Position numbers and translations under genes: made by a program. The notes under the pieces are model-generated. The model ran no database searches. It had not been told where the DNA came from and worked only from the letters and a program-made list of their open reading frames with translations. Shown here in pieces: positions 34,845 through 42,545 of a DNA stretch of 64,000 bases. Where the stretch lies: the NCBI GenBank assembly GCA_036563505.1, contig DATCMH010000017.1, forward strand, positions 15,808-79,807, read 5' to 3'. Each line of letters opens with the position of its first letter. Positions within the stretch are counted from its first letter, which is position 1. The DNA comes from DATCMH01 sp036563505 (GTDB taxonomy: Bacteria; Pseudomonadota; Alphaproteobacteria; Rhizobiales; Beijerinckiaceae).

Positions 34845-36236
34845 ATGAACCTGCCCCGGATGCGAGCGCTCTGGCGCGGGCGGCCCCGCGCCCGTGATGC
34901 GGCGCGGCGACGCCTGGCCGCCGCGCTCCGCCGCGAAGAGCTGCGCGGCCTTTCCTTCGCTTTCCAGGCCCGCTGGATCGCGGGTATCGCCGTCGGCGCC
35001 TTCATCATCGCGACGGTGAACCGCCCGCAAGCTTGGTATTATCTTTCCGTCGTCGTCCTGCTCCTGATCCTCGGCGCGGTGCCGTTCCTGCTGCGCCGCC
35101 ACCCGCTGGGTCAGCCGGCGCGGCTCGCCTTCATCGTACTCGACGTGGCCGTGATCACGATGGTCATCATGGCCGACCCGCCCTTCATGGCCGCCGACCC
35201 CTGGCCGATCCAGATGCGCCTCAGGGGCCAGGAATTCATCTACTGCCTCGTCTACCTCGCGGCCTCGGCCCTCTCCTTCTCGCCGGTCGTCGTCGCCTGG
35301 ACGGGCGCTTGGATCACCGTCCTGTGGTCAGCGGGCGTCCTCATGGTGCTGCAGCGCTCGGATACCCTGACGGCGGGCGACATCCCGGCGGGGGGCCCGA
35401 TGGCCACCCTCTCCACGGTGCTCAACCCGGCCTATGTCAGCCTCGGGCAGTGGCGAAACCAGGTGGTGCTCACCCTGATCGCCACGGCTCTCCTCACCGC
35501 GGCGGTCTGGCGAGCGCGGAGCACGCTCCTGCGCCTGACCCAGGCCGAGGTGACCCGCGCCGAGCTCTCGCGCTACGTCTCCCCCGACCTCGCGGACGCC
35601 ATGGTCCGCACCCCCGACCAGGACCTCGGCCGGCCCCAGCTGCGCCAGGTCGCGGTCATCTTCGCCGATATCGTGGGCTTCACCGGCCACGCGGAGGACC
35701 TGCCGCCGGAACGGGTCGTGGCGCTCCTGCGCAGCTTTCACGCCCGCACCTGCAAGGTGGTCTTCGCCCACAGCGGCACCCTCGACAAGTTCCTCGGCGA
35801 CGGGTTCATGGCGACCTTCGGGGCGCTCGCCGACGACCCGGACGCCGCGCGCAAGGCCCTCGCCTGCGCCCTCGCGCTCCAGGCGGAATGCGAGCGCTGG
35901 CGCGCGAAGCGCCATGCCCGGGGCGCGCCGGAGATCGCGGTCGCCGTCGGCGTCCATGTCGGGCCGGTGGTGGTGGGCAACATCGGCGCCGAGCGGCGGC
36001 TCGAGTTCACGGCGATCGGCGATCCCGTGAACGTGGCGAGCCGGCTGGAGCGCCTCACCCGCGATCACGGCTGCCGCATCGCCGCCTCCCGCGAGCTCCT
36101 GGAGGCGGCGGGCCCTCTGCCTGAGACCGAGCGGCCCTTCGCCGCCCGGGGCTCCGTCGCGATCCGCGGCCGGACGCAGCCCATCGACCTCTTCGTCTGG
36201 CCCGCGGCCGCGCCGGAGCCGGCGCTTCCGGCTTGA
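34845..36236 (+). CDS. Class III adenylate/guanylate cyclase with membrane domain
   Basis: The 463-residue protein starts at ATG 34845. Five or six membrane helices (about residues 45-230) form a sensor-like domain, followed by a linker and a CHD cyclase domain from about 265. Metal-binding aspartates sit in FADIVGFT and LGDGFMATFG, and the adenine-selecting lysine lies in DKFLGDG; AIGDPVNVASRL carries the transition-state residues. It makes cyclic AMP most likely. The signal that it senses is unknown. An upstream in-frame ATG at 34779 would overlap the divergent gene, with no better signal. Confidence 0.92.
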   Translation: MNLPRMRALWRGRPRARDAARRRLAAALRREELRGLSFAFQARWIAGIAVGAFIIATVNRPQAWYYLSVVVLLLILGAVPFLLRRHPLGQPARLAFIVLDVAVITMVIMADPPFMAADPWPIQMRLRGQEFIYCLVYLAASALSFSPVVVAWTGAWITVLWSAGVLMVLQRSDTLTAGDIPAGGPMATLSTVLNPAYVSLGQWRNQVVLTLIATALLTAAVWRARSTLLRLTQAEVTRAELSRYVSPDLADAMVRTPDQDLGRPQLRQVAVIFADIVGFTGHAEDLPPERVVALLRSFHARTCKVVFAHSGTLDKFLGDGFMATFGALADDPDAARKALACALALQAECERWRAKRHARGAPEIAVAVGVHVGPVVVGNIGAERRLEFTAIGDPVNVASRLERLTRDHGCRIAASRELLEAAGPLPETERPFAARGSVAIRGRTQPIDLFVWPAAAPEPALPA

Positions 36237-36307
36237 GAAGCAGCCCGTCACGAAAAGGGATGCAGCGCGCCTCGGGTTGCGCTAGGACGGGCCGGCCGAA
36301 GGCACGC

Positions 36308-36394
36308 GCGGGCGTGGCGGAATCGGTAGACGCGCCGGACTCAAAATCCGGTTCTGGCGACAGAGTGTCGGTTCGACTCCGACCGCCCGCACCA
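36308..36394 (+). tRNA. tRNA-Leu (anticodon CAA)
   Basis: An 87-base tRNA including a genome-encoded CCA end. The acceptor arm GCGGGCG pairs with CGCCCGC (36384-36390). The anticodon arm CCGGA-CTCAAAA-TCCGG places CAA at 36342-36344, reading UUG. The long variable arm of about 13 bases (TTCTGGCGACAGAGTGTC region) is typical of leucine tRNA. It lies between the cyclase and ndh genes. Confidence 0.96.
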
Positions 36395-36533
36395 CTCCTT
36401 TTCGCGCTGTGCACGCGCCCGCGTCGGCTCGACCCGCGAAGCGAAGCTAGACGACCACGTGCCGGACGCGCGGCGGCAAGCGCTGGAACGCCGGCAGAGC
36501 CGCGATGTTAGTGCGGGGCGCACGGGAGCTCCG

Positions 36534-37889
36534 ATGGCCGACCTGCAACGCGTCGTGATCGTGGGAGGCGGCTTCGCCGGGCTCGAGGCGGCCAAGGCGC
36601 TCGCCCGGGCGCCCGTGGCCCTGACGCTGATCGACCGCCAGAACCATCACTGCTTCCAGCCTCTCCTGTATCAAGTGGCGACGGCGGCCTTGAGTCCGGC
36701 CGACGTGGCCTGGCCGATCCGCGGCATCCTCTCGCGGCAGAAGAACACCCGGGTGCTGATGGCCGAGGTGAATGCCATCGATGCCGCGCAGCGTCTGGTG
36801 CGGACGAACGGCGGGGACTTCGCCTACGACCATCTCGTCGTCGCGACCGGCGCGACCCACGCCTATTTCGGCCACGAGGACTGGGCGCCGCACGCGCCCG
36901 GGCTGAAGCGGATCGAGGACGCGACGGAGATCCGCCGCCGTATCCTGACCTCGTTCGAACGGGCCGAATTGGCTTCGACACCGGCCGAACGGGCGGCCCT
37001 GACGACCTTCGTCGTCGTGGGAGGTGGCCCGACCGGGGTCGAGATGGCGGGCGCGATCGCCGATGTGGCCCGCGAGGCGCTGCCGCCCGACTTCCGCACC
37101 TTCGACCCGCGCGAGGCGCGCGTCCTCCTGATCGAGGCGGGCCCCCGCGTCCTGTCGCCGTTTCCCGAAACCCTGAGCGCCTACGCGCGCCGAGCCCTCG
37201 AAGCCCGCGGCGTCGAGGTGATCACGGGCACGCCGGTCACGGAGATCGGGCCGGGTTTCGTTCGCCTCGGCGATCGGCGGATCGCCGCGGGAGCCGTCGT
37301 CTGGGCGGCAGGCGTGGCCGCCTCGGCGGCCGCGGATTGGCTGGGGGCGGACCGCGACCGCGCGGGCCGGGTCAGGGTCGGGCCCGACCTCACCCTGCCC
37401 GGTCGGCCAGAGATCTTCGTCGTGGGCGACACCGCCGCCGTGATGACGACGGACGGCAAGCCCGTGCCGGGCATCGCGCCCGCCGCGAAGCAGATGGGCC
37501 GCTACGCCGGCGACGTGATCGCCGCCCGCGTCTCAGGTCGCTCGCCGCCCGGGCCGTTCCGATACCGCCATCAGGGCGATCTCGCGACGATCGGGCGCCG
37601 CGCCGCTGTCGTGAAGCTGAATCGCCTGACCCTGACTGGGTTGCCCGCCTGGCTGTTCTGGAGCCTGGCGCATGTCTACTTCCTGATCGGCCTACGCCAC
37701 CGGATCGCGGTGGCCTTCAGCTGGACCTGGGACTACCTCACCTTCGGCCGGCGGGCGCGCCTCATCACCGAGCCTGCGAGCGTCGGCCCCGCCGAGGCGC
37801 GACCTGAAGGACCCTCGTCGCCGCCTTCGTCGACCCCGTCATCGCGGGATGCGGCCGTGAACCCCGCCGCCGGCGGGGTCTGGGGCTGA
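36534..37889 (+). CDS. ndh: Type II NADH dehydrogenase
   Basis: A 451-residue flavoprotein that oxidises NADH and reduces quinone without proton pumping. The first FAD motif is VVIVGGGFAGLEAAKAL near residue 7. The second NADH motif is FVVVGGGPTGVEMAGAIADV near 165. VVGDTAAV binds FAD near 305. The quinone-binding region around GIAPAAKQMGRYAGDV follows, and the C-terminus has a hydrophobic amphipathic stretch for membrane attachment. GGGAG precedes the ATG. The last 45 residues are a low-complexity Pro/Ser tail. Confidence 0.94.
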   Translation: MADLQRVVIVGGGFAGLEAAKALARAPVALTLIDRQNHHCFQPLLYQVATAALSPADVAWPIRGILSRQKNTRVLMAEVNAIDAAQRLVRTNGGDFAYDHLVVATGATHAYFGHEDWAPHAPGLKRIEDATEIRRRILTSFERAELASTPAERAALTTFVVVGGGPTGVEMAGAIADVAREALPPDFRTFDPREARVLLIEAGPRVLSPFPETLSAYARRALEARGVEVITGTPVTEIGPGFVRLGDRRIAAGAVVWAAGVAASAAADWLGADRDRAGRVRVGPDLTLPGRPEIFVVGDTAAVMTTDGKPVPGIAPAAKQMGRYAGDVIAARVSGRSPPGPFRYRHQGDLATIGRRAAVVKLNRLTLTGLPAWLFWSLAHVYFLIGLRHRIAVAFSWTWDYLTFGRRARLITEPASVGPAEARPEGPSSPPSSTPSSRDAAVNPAAGGVWG

Positions 37890-37905
37890 CCTTCGCCGGC
37901 GAAGG
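37890..37905. terminator. Shared terminator hairpin between ndh and serA
   Basis: A perfect 16-bp palindrome, CCTTCGCC-GGCGAAGG, lies in the 28-base gap between the convergent ndh and serA genes. It is followed on the plus strand by CTCCTTTC. It can end transcription from either side; the T-rich stretch is short. Confidence 0.5.
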
Positions 37906-37917
37906 CTCCTTTCAACG

Positions 37918-39510
37918 TCAGAGCCGCACCGCGCGGGCGCGCTTGACGTGCGGGATGCTCTCGATCCGGCTCAGGAGTTCGGGCGACACGGCCTCGTCGA
38001 CGGCGACGAAGCAGATCGCGTCGCCGCCCGGGTGGTCGCGGCCGAGGCTGAAGGTGGCGATGTTGACGCCCGCCTCGCCGAGCAGCGAGCCGAAACGTCC
38101 GATGAAGCCCGGCTTGTCGTCATTGCGCACGTAGATCATGTGGGGCGCGAACTCGGCGTCGACGGCGATGTCGCGGATCTCCGTGACGCGGGGCTTGCCG
38201 TCCTGGAACACGGTGCCGCCGGCGTGGCGGGGCATGTCCTCGGCGTCGACCACGATGCGCACGAAGCTCTCGTAATCCCGGGCCGCGTTCTCGCGCTTGA
38301 CCTCCTCAACCGTGATGCCGCGCTCGCGGGCGACGACCGGCGCCGAGACCATGTTGATGTCCTGCAGGAAGGGGCGAAGCACCCCCGTCACCGCGGCCGA
38401 GGTAAGCGCGCGGGTGTTCATCTCGGCGACGGCGCCCTCGTACTCGATGCGGATCCCCTTGATCGGAGCTTCCGTGAGCTGGCCGAGGAAGGAGCCGAGC
38501 TTCTCGCTAAGCGCCACGAAGGGTTTCAGGCGTGGCGCCTCCTCAGCGGTGATGGAGGGGAAGTTGACCGCGTTCTGGATCGCGCCCTGGAGAAGGTAGT
38601 CGGCCATCTGCTCGGCGACCTGGAGGGCGACGTTCTCCTGCGCCTCCGTGGTGGCGGCGCCCAGATGCGGCGTGCAGACGACGCTCGGATGGCCGAAGAG
38701 CGGGTTTTCCGTCGCCGGCTCGGCCGAGAACACGTCGAAGGCGGCGCCCGCAACGTGTCCGGAATCGAGGGCCGCGCGGAGCGCCGCTTCGTCGACGAGG
38801 CCGCCGCGGGCGCAGTTGACGATGCGCACGCCCTTCTTCGTCCTTGCCAGGTTCTCGGCGGAGAGGATGTTCTTCGTCTTGTCCGTCATCGGCACGTGGA
38901 GCGTGATGACGTCAGCGCGGCGCAGGAGCTCATCGAGCTCCACCTTTTCCACGCCGAGTTCGAGCGCCCGCTCCGGCGACAGGAATGGGTCGAAGGCGAT
39001 GACCCGCATCCTCAAGCCGATGGCGCGGTCGGCGACGATGGAGCCGATGTTGCCGCAGCCGATGACGCCCAGCGTCTTGCCCGTGAGCTCGACGCCCATG
39101 AAGCGGTTCTTCTCCCACTTGCCGGCTTGCGTGGAAGCGTCAGCTTGAGGGATCTGGCGGGCGAGCGCGAACATCATGGCGATCGCGTGCTCGGCGGTGG
39201 TGATGGAATTGCCGAAGGGCGTGTTCATCACGATCACGCCTCGGGCCGTCGCGGCGGGGATGTCGACGTTGTCGACGCCGATGCCGGCACGGCCGATCAC
39301 CTTCAAGTTGCCGGCCTGCTCCAGGATCTTGGCCGTGACTTTCGTCGCCGAGCGGATGGCGAGGCCGTCGTACCCGCCGATTACGGCGGCGAGGCGGTCC
39401 TTGTCCTTGCCGAGATCGGGCTGAAAATCGACCTCGACGCCCCGGTCCTTGAAGATCTGGACGGCAGCGGGGGAGAGGGCGTCGGAGATGAGGACGCGGG
39501 GAGCGGGCAT
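37918..39510 (-). CDS. serA: D-3-phosphoglycerate dehydrogenase
   Basis: A 530-residue enzyme of the long type. The catalytic and NAD-binding domains cover residues 1-315 (VIGCGNIGSIVADRAIGLRM binds NAD). An allosteric-substrate-binding domain lies at about 320-450, and a C-terminal ACT domain (DKPGFIGRFGSLLGEAGVNI) at about 455-530 is where serine usually inhibits. It converts 3-phosphoglycerate to 3-phosphohydroxypyruvate, and SerC then transaminates this. serC lies immediately upstream on the same strand, 248 bases away beyond a repeat. Confidence 0.97.
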   Translation of the reverse strand: MPAPRVLISDALSPAAVQIFKDRGVEVDFQPDLGKDKDRLAAVIGGYDGLAIRSATKVTAKILEQAGNLKVIGRAGIGVDNVDIPAATARGVIVMNTPFGNSITTAEHAIAMMFALARQIPQADASTQAGKWEKNRFMGVELTGKTLGVIGCGNIGSIVADRAIGLRMRVIAFDPFLSPERALELGVEKVELDELLRRADVITLHVPMTDKTKNILSAENLARTKKGVRIVNCARGGLVDEAALRAALDSGHVAGAAFDVFSAEPATENPLFGHPSVVCTPHLGAATTEAQENVALQVAEQMADYLLQGAIQNAVNFPSITAEEAPRLKPFVALSEKLGSFLGQLTEAPIKGIRIEYEGAVAEMNTRALTSAAVTGVLRPFLQDINMVSAPVVARERGITVEEVKRENAARDYESFVRIVVDAEDMPRHAGGTVFQDGKPRVTEIRDIAVDAEFAPHMIYVRNDDKPGFIGRFGSLLGEAGVNIATFSLGRDHPGGDAICFVAVDEAVSPELLSRIESIPHVKRARAVRL

Positions 39511-39534
39511 TGGTTGAGAACCTCGTCGTGCTCG

Positions 39535-39737
39535 CCCTCTCCCCTTTGCGGGAGAGGGTGGCCGGCGTGAGCCGGCCGGGAGAGGGGGCGCCCTGTAAGC
39601 GGCGCTCGCGAAGCGAATGGGATGGTTGGGTCGAAAAGGCGCTGGTCGGCCTTGCGGCCGAGCGCTGCTGACGCAGCGCCCCCTCTCCCGACCCCGCCTG
39701 ACGGCGGGGCCACCCTCTCCCGCAGAGGGGGAGAGGG
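39535..39737. repeat. Inverted GAGAGGG repeat pair between serC and serA
   Basis: A 203-bp element with the outer arms CCCTCTCCCC and GGGGGAGAGGG, plus inner hairpins GGCCGGCGTGAGCCGGCC and CCCCGCCTGACGGCGGGG. It resembles the C family in its ends. It lies in the 248-bp gap of the serC-serA operon. No coding potential is seen. Confidence 0.7.
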
Positions 39738-39758
39738 TTTGCACAGCCTTGGGCGGCT

Positions 39759-40928
39759 CTAGGCCGCCTTGGCGAGCTTGGCCTTCTCCTGGGCGAAGGC
39801 CCAGTCGAGCCAGGGTGTGAGCGCCTCAAGATCGGCCTGCTCCACCGTGGCGCCGCACCAGATCCGGAGTCCCGGAGGGGCGTCGCGATAGGCGCCGATG
39901 TCCAGCGCAACGCCCTCCTTCTCCAGCGCGGCGGCGATACCCTTCGCGACGGCCGCGACCGCCTCGGGGCCCTTGGCCGTCACATCTGGATCGGCGATGA
40001 CGAAGCAGGCGCTCGTGTTCGAAGCCGTGGCGGGATCCCGGGCGAGGTTGGCGATCCAAGGGGACCGCGCCGCCCAGTCGTTGAGGACCTTGGCGTTGGC
40101 GTCGGCCCGGGCGATGAGCGCGTCGAGGCCGCCGAGTCCCTTCGCCCATTCGAGGGCGTCGATGTAGTCCTCCACTGCCAGCATGGAGGGCGTGTTGATC
40201 GTCTCGCCCTCGAAGATGCCCTCGATGAGCTTCCCGCCTTTGGTCATGCGGAAGATCTTGGGCAGCGGCCAGGCCGGCACGTAGCTCTCGAGCCGCGCCA
40301 CGGCGCGGGGCGAGAGGACGAGCATCCCGTGCGCCGCCTCGCCGCCCAGGACCTTCTGCCAGGAGAAGGTGACCACATCGAGCTTTGGCCAATCGAGCCG
40401 TTGCGCGAAGGCGGCCGAGGTGGCGTCGCAGATCACGACGCCCTCGCGCTCCGCGGCAATCCAGTCGGCATTCGGCACGCGCACGCCGGAGGTCGTGCCG
40501 TTCCAGGTGAAGACCACGTCGCGGGTCTCGGCATCGACCTGAGCGAGGTCCGGCAACTCGCCGTAAGGGGCTTTGAGGACGTGCGCGTCGAGCTTGAGCT
40601 GCTTGACGGCATCCGTCACCCAGCCCTCCCCGAAGCTTTCCCAGGCCAGCATGTCGACAGGGCGGGCGCCGAGCATCGACCACATCGCCATCTCGACGGC
40701 ACCCGTATCGGAGGCCGGCACGATACCGATGCGGTAATCGGCCGGCACCTGCAGCACGTCGCGGGTGAGGTCGATTGCCGCCTTCAGGCGCGCCTTCCCG
40801 AGCTTCGCGCGGTGCGAGCGGCCGAGCGTGTCGGTCTTGAGGTTCGTCAGGGACCAGCCGGGGCGCTTAGCGCAGGGGCCGGACGAGAAAAACGGCGCGC
40901 GGGGGCGCACGGTGGGCAGGCTTGCCAT
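39759..40928 (-). CDS. serC: Phosphoserine aminotransferase (archaeal-like type)
   Basis: A 389-residue PLP aminotransferase of the type found in Alphaproteobacteria. FFSSGPCAKRPGWSLTNL and the Schiff-base lysine in TFSWQKVLGGEAAHGMLVLS mark this family. It converts 3-phosphohydroxypyruvate and glutamate to phosphoserine. Start 40928 is decided by GGAAGG, 9 bases upstream; the ATG at 40937 touches that sequence and is unlikely. It heads a serC-serA operon and is preceded by a structured leader. Confidence 0.95.
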   Translation of the reverse strand: MASLPTVRPRAPFFSSGPCAKRPGWSLTNLKTDTLGRSHRAKLGKARLKAAIDLTRDVLQVPADYRIGIVPASDTGAVEMAMWSMLGARPVDMLAWESFGEGWVTDAVKQLKLDAHVLKAPYGELPDLAQVDAETRDVVFTWNGTTSGVRVPNADWIAAEREGVVICDATSAAFAQRLDWPKLDVVTFSWQKVLGGEAAHGMLVLSPRAVARLESYVPAWPLPKIFRMTKGGKLIEGIFEGETINTPSMLAVEDYIDALEWAKGLGGLDALIARADANAKVLNDWAARSPWIANLARDPATASNTSACFVIADPDVTAKGPEAVAAVAKGIAAALEKEGVALDIGAYRDAPPGLRIWCGATVEQADLEALTPWLDWAFAQEKAKLAKAA

Positions 40929-40942
40929 GTGGTCCATCCTTC

Positions 40943-41000
40943 CAGATGGGCGCCTCCCGGTGGGGGGAGGTGTCCCGCCGACGGGTATGCGGGAGGCGTG
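40943..41000 (-). promoter_or_regulatory. Structured serC leader with two exclusive pairings
   Basis: In the serC transcript, GCCTCCCG (40997-40990) can pair perfectly with CGGGAGGC (40959-40952). Alternatively, a second CCTCCC (40970-40965) can pair with the same GGGAGG (40958-40953). A small hairpin, CCCG-TCGG-CGGG, lies at 40985-40974 inside the long stem. The serC ribosome binding site GGAAGG follows at 40943-40938. This could be a regulatory leader of the serC type described in this order, but the match to a known motif is not verified. Confidence 0.5.
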
Positions 41001-41154
41001 GCGGGGCGTCAAGACGAGCCCGCTGGGGCGGAGGGACCGCGCTGGTTAAGAAAAGGTAACCAAATCGTCAGGGAGTTGCCCGTCGTCACGCCTCAATTGG
41101 CGCATTATATGCGATAGCACTCACCACGATCGTTGCTCATCGGGTTTGCGGGCT

Positions 41155-42471
41155 ATGCGCTGGTATGGACAGCTCGCCGTCATCGCCGTGCTCGGCGGAG
41201 CCGGCTATGGAGGCTACGTCGCCTACAAGGAGGGACACCTGCAGAAGGTTCCCGTCCTGGGCGAGTACGTGGCGAAGCTCGCCCCGGCGCCCGCGGCTCC
41301 GGCCGGCGGACCTGGTGGAGGCCCGGGCGGACGCAACGCCCCGCCGCCGACCGTTGATGTCGACACGGTGCGCACGGGGCGCATCGTCGAGATCCGCGAG
41401 GCGGTGGGCACGGTGCGCGCCTTCGAGTCCATCACCGTCACCGCGAAGGTCTCGGGCATCATCGCCGAGATCGCCTTCGAGGAAGGCCAGAAGGTCAAGG
41501 CCGGCGACGTGCTCGTGCGCTTCGACGCCGACGAGCGCCGGGCCGACATTGAGGGCGCCGTCGCCGAGATCCGCCGCGCCGAGGCGCAGCGCAACGAGAT
41601 CCGCACCCGCCTCGAGCGTGCGGTGGCCCTGCGCCGCACGGGCGCCGGCACCGAGGCGCAGGTCGAGGACCTGACAGCGCAGGTGCGCACGCTCGACAGC
41701 GCCATCGTTTCGGCTGAGGCTCGCCGCAAGGGCGCGGAGGCCCGGCTCGAGGACCTGATGGTGCGCGCGCCCTTCCCCGGGCGCTTGGGGAGCCGCTCCG
41801 TGTCGCTCGGCGCCTACGTCTCCCCGGGCACCAAGATCACCACCCTCGACGACCTGTCGCGGGTGCGTCTCGACTTCTCGGTGCCCGAGAACCTTCTGGG
41901 CCAGCTCAAGACGGGTCAGGCCGTCCGGGCCCAATCCGCCGCGTTCGGCAACCGCACCTTCACGGGCAAGGTATCGCTCATCGATCCGCGGGTCGATCCG
42001 ACGACCCGCACCGTGCGGATGACCGCCGATTTCGAGAACCGCGACGAGGCTCTCAAGCCTGGCATGTTCCTCACCGTGGCGCTCGAGGTGAGCGTGCGCG
42101 AGGACGCCGTCGTGGCGCAGGAGGAGGCTGTCGTGAACGAGGGCCTGCGTCAGCTCATCTTCGTCGTGAAAGACAACAAGGTGGAGCGGCGCGTCATCCG
42201 CATCGGCCAGCGCCAGGAGGGCAAGGTCGAAGTGCTGGAAGGTCTGAACGCCGGCGAGGTCATTATCGTGCGCGGCGTCCAGCGCGCCCGGCCCGGCGCC
42301 ACGGTGACGCCCAAGCCCATGACCGAGACGCCGGCGACGCCGACAGCGGCGAACCCCGCCGCGGCTCCTGCCCCGACCCCGGCCGCCCGCGGCGGTGCGG
42401 CGCCCCCGGCGGCGACGCAGCCGCGCGCCAGCCAGCTTCCAGCGAAAGACCCCGCCGGTCGGCAGGGCTGA
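41155..42471 (+). CDS. RND efflux periplasmic adaptor (membrane fusion protein)
   Basis: A 438-residue protein with an N-terminal anchor (about residues 5-24), a Pro/Gly-rich link, a biotinyl-lipoyl segment (VSGIIAEIAFEEGQKVKAGD), a coiled-coil hairpin with EAQRNEIRTRLERAVALR and a beta-barrel part with VRAPFPGRLGSRSVSLGAYV. It connects the RND pump to an outer-membrane channel. The ATG at 41155 is preferred to a TTG at 41146. The transporter gene follows at 75 bases. The last 50 residues are a low-complexity Pro/Ala tail. No outer-membrane factor is nearby. Confidence 0.92.
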   Translation: MRWYGQLAVIAVLGGAGYGGYVAYKEGHLQKVPVLGEYVAKLAPAPAAPAGGPGGGPGGRNAPPPTVDVDTVRTGRIVEIREAVGTVRAFESITVTAKVSGIIAEIAFEEGQKVKAGDVLVRFDADERRADIEGAVAEIRRAEAQRNEIRTRLERAVALRRTGAGTEAQVEDLTAQVRTLDSAIVSAEARRKGAEARLEDLMVRAPFPGRLGSRSVSLGAYVSPGTKITTLDDLSRVRLDFSVPENLLGQLKTGQAVRAQSAAFGNRTFTGKVSLIDPRVDPTTRTVRMTADFENRDEALKPGMFLTVALEVSVREDAVVAQEEAVVNEGLRQLIFVVKDNKVERRVIRIGQRQEGKVEVLEGLNAGEVIIVRGVQRARPGATVTPKPMTETPATPTAANPAAAPAPTPAARGGAAPPAATQPRASQLPAKDPAGRQG

Positions 42472-42545
42472 TCCTAGACCATCATTCAACCGGCGCTCCG
42501 GGCACGACGTTTTCGCGAGGCGCGCAGCTTAGGGCACGATCCACG

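Noticed and set aside
41044..41059. CtrA site upstream of the RND adaptor
   Set aside because: TTAA-N7-TAAC misses the second TTAA and is not supported by a second half-site.
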